From Undaria pinnatifida (taxonomy: Eukaryota; Sar; Phaeophyceae; Laminariales; Alariaceae): a stretch of DNA of 64,000 nucleotides. Both the position numbers and the translations under genes were made by a program. Under the pieces are notes generated by a model. The model had not been told where the DNA came from. It made no database searches and saw only the letters and a program-made list of their open reading frames with translations. Location: contig JABAKD010000006.1 in the NCBI GenBank assembly GCA_012845835.1, forward strand, positions 11,795,166 to 11,859,165, written 5' to 3'. Positions 10,001 to 16,800 of this stretch are shown one piece after another (the stretch's first letter is position 1; each line of letters opens with the position of its first letter).

Positions 10001-11930
10001 TGACACGGGAAGGGATCAAACTCCTCCTCCTACCCAACCCAACGCCTCCGGTGACACAAGTATGACGGCGACGCCGTGTCCTACATTGCGAAATATGGAT
10101 GTGCGCACCTTCCACCTCCATTGGCGAAGGGCTCTGTCTCCGTGTAGCCCCTCTCCCAGCACTTTGACAAGCGCTAGGATGGCAATGTCTCCCACCAAGC
10201 TCATTTACTACTTGGGGGCCTGATACCAACTGCGCACCGGCCCCTCTTGCCTCTGCTCTGTTGCTCCACGCTCGGGCATTGGCTATAATCTCGGAAAGGG
10301 TAGGCACATTCTCGGATGGGCGCGGGTTACGGCCTTGGACGGCTAGATTGTCTCTGCGAGGCACCAAGGCTCTCTGGTTCTGTGTGTTTTCGGTAAAAGT
10401 GAACCGAAGCCGCTGGTGCGGGCGCACCGGTGTTCCTGTGGGAGGGGAGATGGACCGCTGCCGGCGCCCTAAGATTCCTGGTAGGAGCGAAGCCGGAGTA
10501 TTTATGATATTCCCTCTACAGCGCGATGGCGAGCGGTGCCTCGGCCGCGTTGTCGGTCGTGGCGAGGGCCGATCACATGATGCTGCCCTACTCCTCCGAT
10601 TCCCAATGATGCAGTGCGATGGGGGAGCGTTCCCACCCGTCATTGGCAGCGACCGACGCGACGTCAATTGCTGGGGCCCGCTTGATACGACACCGGGACC
10701 TTGTGTCGCTGCACATATACTCTCGCGTTCCACCAGCGGTGGGACCTGCGATGGACACCTTCCTACTGTCGCGGACGCCCGCTCCCTCTCTTGCTGCACT
10801 CCACTCGACGCTTGATTCTGCAACCCCCCTATCGTCCTCGCGTGCATCCATGCCGGAGTAGTCGTCCACCTCCCACGCCCCATCGGCCGTGGCACCATCG
10901 CTCGGTCCACCGCAGCTGGCGATGGAGAACGACGCCTCCGCCGCAACGTCGGTCGAAGCGAGGGTCGATCGCCTGATGCTGCCCTATTCTGCTGAGCTCC
11001 GTTGGTGTGGGGAGACGGGGCAACGTTCCTATCACTCGTCGCCATCGGTCGGCGTGACGAAGGCTGCTGAACCCCTCCTGGTGTAACACCTGGTACTCTT
11101 GTCTCTGTGTTAGCCCTTACCGGGAGAGTCGTCCGTCTCGCGCGCTCCGTCGCCAGCCTTCTCTCCGTCGTACATCTCCCTTCTTCCGTAGGCGTCTGGT
11201 TCTCCTCCTGTTGAGCCCCACTCGGCATTTGATGCCGAAGGACCCCTCCTGCAAAGGCTAACCCCCCTGTCAGGGCTCGTGTCCATGCCGGGGCCGTCGT
11301 CTGCTCTACGTCCCCTACCGGCAGTGGCACTATCGCCGGTAATGCACTTGTCGACGCACCCGCTGTAAAATCTGTGGCCCCTGCTATGGTTCTTCTTCCT
11401 TGCTGCCCGAGACAACCGGTTTCCGACTCCTCCCCATTTGCTGTCTGTTGTTGTAACCCTCCCGGTTCGGGGATTGTTCCCGTGACCCTAGACTGCATCC
11501 ATGCCGGGAGGGTCCTCCCCCGTCCTCGCCCCGCTGGCAATGGGCATAGTGATTGGGCTGTTGCCGTAGTTGCTGGTTGTGCTGCAGTTTCTATGGTGTG
11601 GTTGACCGGTCTCTGTTGGGTCCGGGTATCCGCCGGCGTCGCCATAGGGGGGGAATGGCCCTGTACTCCGCCTAACCTGTGTGATCGTCCTGCTAGCCAC
11701 GATGGTAAGGTCCTCCATCGCCCTCGCCCTGCTGACAGTAGTTCCCCCGACGGACCCCGTACGTTGGCCGGTAACGCATCGTTCTCCTCCCGCTCTTGAA
11801 GGCCCATTCCCCTTTGAGCTTCCGTAGCCGTGCTTGCAGACACTCTAACATTCTCTGGACGCATAGGTACTGGTGTACCTTCCCCCTCCCCTCTAATAGT
11901 TTGTCCTTGGCGGTTGCCTTCTCCTGACAT
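1086..11930 (-). CDS. Retrotransposon polyprotein: multi-RING, reverse transcriptase, CCHC, restriction-like endonuclease
   Basis: The frame has about 3,614 codons from the first ATG (11,930); it stays open to 11,963 without an earlier ATG. Residue positions are approximate. Residues 1-1250 are low-complexity, rich in Pro, Ser, Arg and Thr, with four copies of a GRGRW-T-PAW-like motif. A RING-H2-like finger lies at 1289-1332 (CCVC, CSHRLHLPC, CPAC). Cys/His clusters follow at 1386-1437 and 1525-1553. A RING-like unit plus an unknown domain of about 220 residues is present twice (1642-1858 and 1925-2140). A last Cys/His cluster is at 2447-2498. The RT occupies about 2740-3090 with DCSNAFNTV, QQGDAMGPALF and the catalytic YLDD (2984). 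CPCC plus H and C near 3380-3398 form a zinc knuckle. RMDIVI and LLDVTY (3443-3473) look like the endonuclease acidic residues, with Met replacing the usual Pro of PD. RING domains are unusual cargo for a retrotransposon. Whether they ligate ubiquitin is unknown. Confidence 0.9.
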   Translation of the reverse strand: MSGEGNRQGQTIRGEGEGTPVPMRPENVRVSASTATEAQRGMGLQEREENDALPANVRGPSGELLSAGRGRWRTLPSWLAGRSHRLGGVQGHSPPMATPADTRTQQRPVNHTIETAAQPATTATAQSLCPLPAGRGRGRTLPAWMQSRVTGTIPEPGGLQQQTANGEESETGCLGQQGRRTIAGATDFTAGASTSALPAIVPLPVGDVEQTTAPAWTRALTGGLAFAGGVLRHQMPSGAQQEENQTPTEEGRCTTERRLATERARRTTLPVRANTETRVPGVTPGGVQQPSSRRPMATSDRNVAPSPHTNGAQQNRAASGDRPSLRPTLRRRRRSPSPAAVDRAMVPRPMGRGRWTTTPAWMHARTIGGLQNQASSGVQQERERASATVGRCPSQVPPLVERESICAATQGPGVVSSGPQQLTSRRSLPMTGGNAPPSHCIIGNRRSRAASCDRPSPRPTTRPRHRSPSRCRGNIINTPASLLPGILGRRQRSISPPTGTPVRPHQRLRFTFTENTQNQRALVPRRDNLAVQGRNPRPSENVPTLSEIIANARAWSNRAEARGAGAQLVSGPQVVNELGGRHCHPSACQSAGRGATRRQSPSPMEVEGAHIHISQCRTRRRRHTCVTGGVGLGRRRSLIPSRVRRGRGGEVAPTESRRTSNGPSHSSLLLNEAVPAPQNVRRAAGNSAQPRILCGSTPERTQQRYQAFPSSDSVHSMPSDTALRFRDSSFCSQDARSEANIFVRGGLSGAGTSTRTSRRANNPPPMPPGATPGSRDSSHNRYQEARCAISISFRRGDTREPTPTRSQQGCHATFTGGGNQSEVMSPHPRPLGTAPTFRHSRATPQDARLAGGSPVGMRPLRGQTILSSPQECRMTLGGGGAHDGIGSGSSPPLPPGATAGSRVSRTPPPAPDERETCGGRRQESIDQMEVDPVQGSTPREDNPSRRERRRAGTGRGDRQPNSGNTPERGADGATPRLGLSTSPGTAAGERRRATNSTPAEGLISSRTRARTRLAATISARSSDGGRGRQLLTGLFRGVSPHQPTIAQMESSATHSQPAQSLSEQPPDTPGASQPPTTELVPPLTTPLTLEDSSTPVIESAPLTGDPPFPLGGSSTPVIEGAPLIGETPPQTSGSAQAPIFESRPPQPASRGESQSSTHPSLAISVLASTPPTTPQLPLATSPSSRPPTTSSPSPSPPLSPPPQLPTTGHSSTATPILTSSVVPALETPLQTVVRTAEAASPRPSRTTPTRTAEGRGSAPVPMPERPPSPPRTPSPTITENQLREEPPESCCVCYEALSSPLVYLESCSHRLHLPCYAALRVRTEADLRCPACRATVTVNEADGMALRQHSNEVMVEVLTVARQDMPADGEARLTTRAAREGRRRRAICSVCHGLVEETNCVQVSCSCDAHRRCALGFCEDAIPRARTFGGVHLVTCPNPALHEEHQEVDLHPLLQQIRALGRSVDTTEEHEIRARVTAAEQRLRRRAHITPEVVDLSRNLAERDEEDHHGEWRGTIPQQHVQAPCGVCGRHLEDDQRFAFGGWLVHRRCAVESAAGADGRGDDRFGVAIRDGTGVSRRRTFRLTAIVPRIHMRYDRTTPDGAHQQRQLEILWRSLTSGVEEAASQGEGGQDVEGGLEESEEFWCTYCGWPLDNSSGESGEDDARVPVPCAHGGFVHTRCMLDRAENLARGLEDPRPCVACRSAWPGGSRPPHPAELARGISMDGHEGRWGAVRGALQFATRVQRHISGLESANYVTTGIYGTFELMLHAHGRSSTSSFLLCSLFCDALDLPQGAYLDFPRPREWEMAAGRYRTLFTAYAIHPQDILLRLQNQRLYIAPHVLQYLVGLDAECEEQLTRWTLGVRSALEAGDALPSFSTAMAATPERTDRPPENDPLHTGPTEQGGAGRSAAERRHATGSRGASPCAYCGWALEEPTGDSAVDSLWAVIPCPHGEQVHARCMLDRAECLASGHTDPQPCVACRSEWPARNRPLHPAELAEDLPRPRPGGRWPAVAGALQFAELLEEDGPRLDPASYVTTGSHDTFEGMVRTHGRSPTSSFLLCTLFADALGLPQGAYLDFPRPREWRAAAGHYREIFAAYGIRPQNTVLRLPNRRIYILPHVQEFLAGLDSTWEDRLTRWTLGVRNALEEGEALPPFPTAAWTVGSQNGFEAGYELPPSPTAADVTSEGTDPVLESDSLAVGVTQPEGAAPASEGDWRVRGQAEPGGAASYATVENTLMAEQEDVTAAGPLPPPLSQPSATPAAVRGTAEGTGPARESDPSAAGVAPPDGATLALEGDPGGREQTDPGGAVPVTTRNSRTAENREAMAPGHSRAPPSQPSDTPATSRATASISTGAVEGGRSTRGRRGRPRGSGRGTRATRTGRGGTTNRGRIPRHGNGEVPSAPAEGRVGGGEREGGDGEGGGSAPGSVTHLRAFIADDHSGTSCGGCRSTIARGHRVVGLPCGRQHAMHARCVVNAVRRGGAQASFLCGARGCTVRHGRRETIEAAVQADPGLRVTAAGLGGRPDDGEEERRDGLCYPWDQNTLGIAGPLDDVSLEDLQQRFATVVKVQPRLATAHAKLITHVLGLLNHALGEHRQSTQSETPQSLLRSIKLWYILPALLHSQDGRMKRRERFASAERGDLTLLLPWLMEYTRRTSMRQIGQAREETDADMFKRASSACRHRGGVTVAARSLLAEPRAPGNDETWERVKAKFPEEDQACVPEAAAAAVATSSTDQEEGSVPNWRPEEEFDPQVALEVINSRNALSGAGSDGLRFSHLQSIIRTGFGREKFGAGIEAFWRRIIDDPNAFPPEFWQLFLQSNLTALGEKCRPVCVGMTWRRLIAAGTMRQWRPRLEEANREARQFGVGVRGGVEQVALRARIHHEANNWLILTDCSNAFNTVKRTAMLAEAATCVPALTPFVAKCYGEMSAPVFFQMESGERRKIDCSSGVQQGDAMGPALFCMPLLPVLKRTREEFEPRGVEAFAYLDDISIGMMEITPDTVEVVPFLQRELSNIGIAINPSKTVALPPKGHVPTPEQIALLEGIGVSIAERGGVQVVGVPIGTDEYVRESAMEIVRNGGAEQLARMLSRMPDKQSANLIATGSMVQRTSYLERVMDPELSLAACKKADGNALWMLEKLLDLPGAAEESSFFVDGCPTNMLTLQPHQQAQASLSTGAGGFGLSSAEARRMSASVGSLVATVPEVLADLSGAIGNKVRRELPDSDLVRRIWNSIRDLRDVHGVSEEAMANIVPESWRDRAFRAGGQGASGRSITDALPAHDAETISSSKAQHRLGKLVNRVRYERYVSSLDQLPETRPQRDTSESQGEKETRDLARARQRSQSGSGATAFLRARPVDSARTIPASEFVTAGKRFLGIEEFLAARCPCCGEAEVNTRHARLCHRAGAQVNQHQPLVHALSRTLKSMSVRHQVESGAPFHADRDLRMDIVIEAGGLRDATAPEYRDKSILLDVTYADPQAGVHMRAGSADRNGSAASTSEARKRNHYARPGQVSFDERSYKLATLAVESFGRLGKEGSDLIDQVAASIVGGTDASSLARKGVCKERLFQIISVTTQVAISRRVHRYRLFLRDRQAARGREEESGGLRPLAWGGNVDED

Positions 11931-11932
11931 TA

Positions 11933-11962
11933 TGGGCACCCTCGCGTCTGCGAGGGTGCCCA
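11933..11962 (-). promoter_or_regulatory. Perfect hairpin directly upstream of the retrotransposon ATG
   Basis: GGGCACCCTCGC (11,934-11,945) and GCGAGGGTGCCC (11,950-11,961) are perfect inverted copies around a 4-nt loop. One more T-A pair makes a 13-bp stem. The stem ends 2 nt upstream of the ATG at 11,930 on the minus-strand transcript. It would be very stable as RNA and could affect initiation or mark the 5' region of the element. Function is inferred. Confidence 0.8.
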
Positions 11963-11963
11963 C

Positions 11964-12800
11964 ACTTTCGCAACCCTAAACCACTCTCTATACGGTGAGC
12001 GTTAAACACCCTTATGCTTTTCCGCGACAATGGTGAGTATAACTTCGATTCCCTCTTCCTCCCCCTGCGGGATGTCCTTTTCCTAAGGTCCTCGTATAGT
12101 GACCCTTCCCTGACTTTCCGGATCGTCGTTCCGAGTTGCCTCCCTTTGCGGAAAGTCTAATCCAGCCGGAAAACCTCGTCGATGTGATGCCCCTCCCAAG
12201 AGGTCCGCCCAACGGCGTTTGGTGTCCTACCCAAAGGTCCTTCCAACGGCGTTCGCCTAGGCTCGTGCATTGGTCGCGGCTCGTACAACAGTACGCTACC
12301 CGTTGGCCTCCGACGCTTGTACAGCAGTATGTCCGTTGCGCTGGAGGATGAGAACGTATATTTAATATGCGTATCTTTCAGCCCTCTCGTCTCACTCCAC
12401 TCGGCCGTTCTACCAGGTCCCAGCTGACCTTAGCTTGAAGTAGTATACGTATAAAGCTGAGTTTGAAGCAGACGTTCCGCAGCACAGATGAGTTTGCCAC
12501 TGACCTCCAATCAGCTGCTGCTGTAGGCTTCGTGTCCCCGTGTATTATTCAATAGAAGGGCCGAGGAAGAGGCTCGAAGACGAAATATATGTACGTGCCG
12601 GAAAAAAGGATACGCACTTACTTGGTACGCGATATTCGGCGTCCGAATGCAGTATTCACGAGAGCTTTTCGTGGGCTGTAGACTGAGCCAGCACACCGCA
12701 ACACAGATTGCTTTACCCACGCGACCTCCTACAGAGTGCTACTACTGTGGCCTTCGATCCCCGCGTAACTCCTGGTTCCCTACGCCCTGTCTTTCTCCGT
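11964..12800. other. Probable 5' UTR and flank of the retrotransposon
   Basis: This stretch contains no convincing gene. The part up to about 12,350 has composition similar to the element and is probably its 5' UTR or promoter region. From about 12,350 on, the text looks like ordinary host intergenic or intronic DNA up to the assembly gap. Confidence 0.4.
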
Positions 12801-13300
12801 NNNNNNNNNNNNNNNNNNNNNNNNNNNNNNNNNNNNNNNNNNNNNNNNNNNNNNNNNNNNNNNNNNNNNNNNNNNNNNNNNNNNNNNNNNNNNNNNNNNN
12901 NNNNNNNNNNNNNNNNNNNNNNNNNNNNNNNNNNNNNNNNNNNNNNNNNNNNNNNNNNNNNNNNNNNNNNNNNNNNNNNNNNNNNNNNNNNNNNNNNNNN
13001 NNNNNNNNNNNNNNNNNNNNNNNNNNNNNNNNNNNNNNNNNNNNNNNNNNNNNNNNNNNNNNNNNNNNNNNNNNNNNNNNNNNNNNNNNNNNNNNNNNNN
13101 NNNNNNNNNNNNNNNNNNNNNNNNNNNNNNNNNNNNNNNNNNNNNNNNNNNNNNNNNNNNNNNNNNNNNNNNNNNNNNNNNNNNNNNNNNNNNNNNNNNN
13201 NNNNNNNNNNNNNNNNNNNNNNNNNNNNNNNNNNNNNNNNNNNNNNNNNNNNNNNNNNNNNNNNNNNNNNNNNNNNNNNNNNNNNNNNNNNNNNNNNNNN
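12801..13300. other. Assembly gap (500 N)
   Basis: Exactly 500 unknown bases, a conventional placeholder length. The gap abuts a TTTCC repeat, so the repeat probably broke the assembly. Upstream exons of the coiled-coil gene could lie here. Confidence 0.99.
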
Positions 13301-13365
13301 CTTCCTTTCCTTTCCTTTCCTTTCCTTTCCTTTCCTTTCCTTTCCTTTCCTTTCCTTTCCTTTTT
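13301..13365. repeat. (TTTCC)n microsatellite at the gap edge
   Basis: About twelve uninterrupted copies of TTTCC, followed by T-rich sequence. It joins a family-B SINE-like element directly. The 24.7-kb copy of the same family is flanked at the same end by a GAAA-rich purine tract. Confidence 0.95.
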
Positions 13366-13387
13366 CTTCGTTTTTTTTCCTTGTTTC

Positions 13388-13757
13388 TTTTTTCCAATTG
13401 ACTTGCGTCTGTCGTGCGTATGCGTAGTGATAGGTACTACATGCAATATATACGTGGTAGTCTTTCTTGGTTGGCAAGCGGTATAGTCGGTTTTTCCAGG
13501 CGCGAGTAGTGAGACGTATGCATCAGTATAGACCTGGCACATCGTACGCTGACTCCCGATTTCACTTTTAATATGTTCTTGGTGGAGGTATGAATTGCGT
13601 CAGCTGTGATATATGCGTGTACCACCTTTGGTTTGTTTGTGGTTTTTCCCTGGGGTATTCCTCGGCTCCAGAGTGACCGGAGCCTGTCCTGTGACCACGG
13701 ACTTGATTATGCGGGTTAATGTGAGAACAGCAACAACAACAATAATAACAACAACTT
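13388..13757 (+). mobile_element. SINE-like family B, copy 1
   Basis: About 370 bp, closely matching 35,642-36,017 (same strand) and 24,722-25,085 (opposite strand). It carries the core TGTGACCACGG and ends in a CAA-rich tail, as expected of a LINE-mobilised non-autonomous element. The left part runs into the pyrimidine microsatellite, so its true 5' end is not visible here. No RNA polymerase III boxes could be identified with confidence. Confidence 0.75.
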
Positions 13758-13843
13758 AAGTATGGTTATATCAGTTGAGCTGGAAGCTAGAAGTGATCAC
13801 AAACGCTTGATTTCTATTTGTACTGTGTCTGTGCGTTGACCAG

Positions 13844-16800
13844 GTCAGCGAGTCCCGTTTAAGCGACCTCAAGAGAGAGATGACTCAGCTGGAAGAGGAG
13901 CTGGAGCAAACAAGGTACGTCACCCTGTAGATGCTGTTGGGAACCACTACGGGAGGTAGGTGTTCGAACGAATTTCCGCTTTTCTATCGTTTTATTTTGC
14001 GAGTGCTTATCTTGCACAGGTAAGTACAACACAAGCACGATATCGACAGTAACTCGTCAGCAAACACTGAAACACACTAAAACTATGCGCTCTGTGGTGA
14101 GGTCGATGCTGATTGCATTGCCAATCGAAATTAGAGCAGCGGCGATAGCACGACAGCACCGTCTCTTCCAATTACCCAGTTGAAGATGGAATGCGGTGCT
14201 TTCTGCTATGCGCCAAAAGGAAGGAGCAAGCATTAGCACTGAAGCTTACTGGTCGAAAGTGCGGATCTAGGGTCCAACCCTAAGCAACACAAAACCTTAT
14301 GCTCGATAGCTTCGGTGCTGACCATTCAGCATCACACACAACCTTTTCTTTTCAAACTCGTCATCACCCGTCGTGATGAGCTTCAGAACGGAACAAATTG
14401 CGAACATATCAGGTATGAGAAGATAAGACCGAGGCTATTGGTAGTATTGTACCATTAATAATCACTCTTATGGCAAGCGCTGTTGGTAGTGAGATATTTA
14501 CTCTGCTTGGTTACAATATTCAGCTTTTACTCTCCGCCCCCATGGAATTGTTCGTTATGCAGCCTGCGCCAACGAATTTTGTTAGTTTTTTTGTTTTTTT
14601 TTTATCCTCCGGCGGATGGGGAAAAATAAAGCTTTAGCTCACCACACTTCCACGTATTTTCATACGCGTCGTGTGTCGATTTAACTCAGTTACTTTCGCA
14701 GCCCAACGCTAGCTGGCGCACCCTTCGGGTCCCATTGTAGGTATAGCGTAAGCTCTTCCTATCAGTGGTCTTCATTACAACCCCGGCAGCGCAAGCTGCC
14801 GTTGTATACGGATGCGTGTGTATGTCGACCCGGCCTGTCCCCTGAGGGTCAGTTTCGGTGGAGATAGCCACCCGGAATGTCATCATTCCGGGTAGTGTGA
14901 GAATTCCATTTTTGAGCGAGCCAAAGAGCCCCTCGTGCGAACAGCCTGCACTCGGTAGTGAAAACAAAAAAAAGGGATATAACACAAAATAATATTACGA
15001 TATACTACTCTATCACATTGTAATACCGTAGCCTGGGTCTGTAGTCGGCCTGCCACCCAATATGGAAACCTCAGCTGACCACCGGCACAACATTTACCGT
15101 CGGAATCCACATGTCATCACCTGTGATCATTCCAGTTGACCGTTGTGTAGTCAAATTATTTTTTCCCGTCTATGACCAGGCAGTCGACGGTGTTCGTCCG
15201 TTGTATCGTGGTGTGTCATCGTCATCGTCATCGCCGTTGTCGTGTGTCGTTATCGTGTTATCTTGTTATCTTGTCATCACGGGTATAATTAATTCACAAC
15301 AGGCGATAACAAAGGAAACCTTCTGTTCGATAGATTCGGTGCTGACCAGGGGACTGGAGCAAAACGTCTGTTGTTGTGACCATCGCCCGTCCGTGTTATC
15401 GCCTTGTGTTGTCATTGTCGTGTGTCGCCATCGTGTGTTATCATGTCGTTGTGTCGTGACCGTTGCACATCCGTTCTATCGGCGTGTGCCGCCATCGCAT
15501 CGCGTGTCGCGATCGTGTGGTATCCCGTCATCGCAGGTATAATTCGCTATCAATAGGCGGCAACAAGGAGGCGAGAGATCTGCACCAGCGTCTCAATGAA
15601 GGACAGGTACTGCAGTTGTTGTTGTTGTTGTTGTCTCACAATAACTCTTGTAAAAAATCTAGAGTCCGTGGTCACACAAAGGTGCTGGAGCCCTAGGAAG
15701 ATCCGAAAAACCAAGTGAAATCAAAATTCGTCAGGGAAATACTGCGCTTTCCCGCCTAAAAACGCACGATACGAAGAAGGCGCACAAGTGAAATGATCCA
15801 ATGTGCAAACTGAACTCACATGGCCGCGGGTATCCACTCAACTACGGCGTAGAGTTTCCCCGTTCCCACAACTAACCAACTCGCGGCTACAAACTACAGC
15901 GGTTGGGCTGCCTTAGTCGGCATTAATACCAAAATCAAACGAGATCGTCGAAGCCCAAATAATATCCACCAGGTACTTACGTATCGTATTGCAGTGCACG
16001 CTGCACACTGCACACCGTCTCGCCGGTGAAAGTGTTTGGCCTTTCCCTCGAAAAGTTCTACTGTGACCATTATTACATCAACACGTTGTAAGTCATTGCA
16101 TCAAATACTGGCATACACGTATTATCTCATAAAGTCGGATATAACAGGTACTATGTGACGTTTTAGTGTAGCCAGTGTAGTGGCAACATTAGTTTGTTTC
16201 CGACGACGTCGACGGCCATTCATATTTGTTACGGTATTTGATACCAGGTGTTTGTTTCTCTTGTGTGTGGTGTTGCTATTGTGTATGTTAGGTACGACTG
16301 AAACGATCGAAGGAGCGATCGGACGCTATGGAGAACCTTCAGAGGCACACCGTGTCGGGCCTTCGGCACATCTGCGACCTCCTCGGAGCACCCGAACCGG
16401 AAGACGATACTCATGTCGCAGAGATGGTGAGCATCACACTTAGACTAGCTGTCGCAGAGATGGTGAGCATCACACTTAGACTATTAATAGCTGTCGCAGA
16501 GATGGTGAACATCACACGTAGACTAGCTCTAGACTACATGTTTTGTTTCATTTTTTTCTAATCATTACTTTCATTTGTCCAGTCTTCTGACCAAGGCGTG
16601 GTTACGGGTGCCTTCCATTCTCCCCCCCCACACCAGCCTTCATACAGAGGGATAACGCTATTAAGCACCGTATCCTGTAAGATTTTGAACGATAGATTGG
16701 AAACAATGTTGGAGAAGGACGAAAAAATAAGCGAAGGGCTAGCAGGGTTTAGGCCAAACCGTAGCTGCGTAGACCATGTGTACACATTGGGTAACATCAT

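Larger units (their letters stand above)
1086..11963 (-). mobile_element. Giant single-ORF non-LTR retrotransposon with restriction-like endonuclease
   Basis: The body of the element is one open frame on the minus strand. The order is RT, then CCHC finger, then a PD-(D/E)XK-type endonuclease at the C terminus. That is the arrangement of the early-branching RLE group of non-LTR retrotransposons (R2, R4, CRE, NeSL, HERO). There is no LTR, no apurinic-type endonuclease before the RT and no RNase H that I can see. The clade cannot be assigned by eye. A divergent, broken relative of its C-terminal region lies at 52,270-52,860. The intact frame suggests recent insertion. The UTR ends are undetermined; the 5' UTR probably runs past 12,000. 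Confidence 0.85.

Noticed and set aside
1280-11799. Many plus-strand frames of 60-195 codons opposite the retrotransposon frame
   Set aside because: Antisense shadows of a GC-rich coding strand, with no recognisable domains.
12647-13542. Long open frames across the N gap
   Set aside because: Their length comes from unknown bases read as X; the real parts are microsatellite and SINE.
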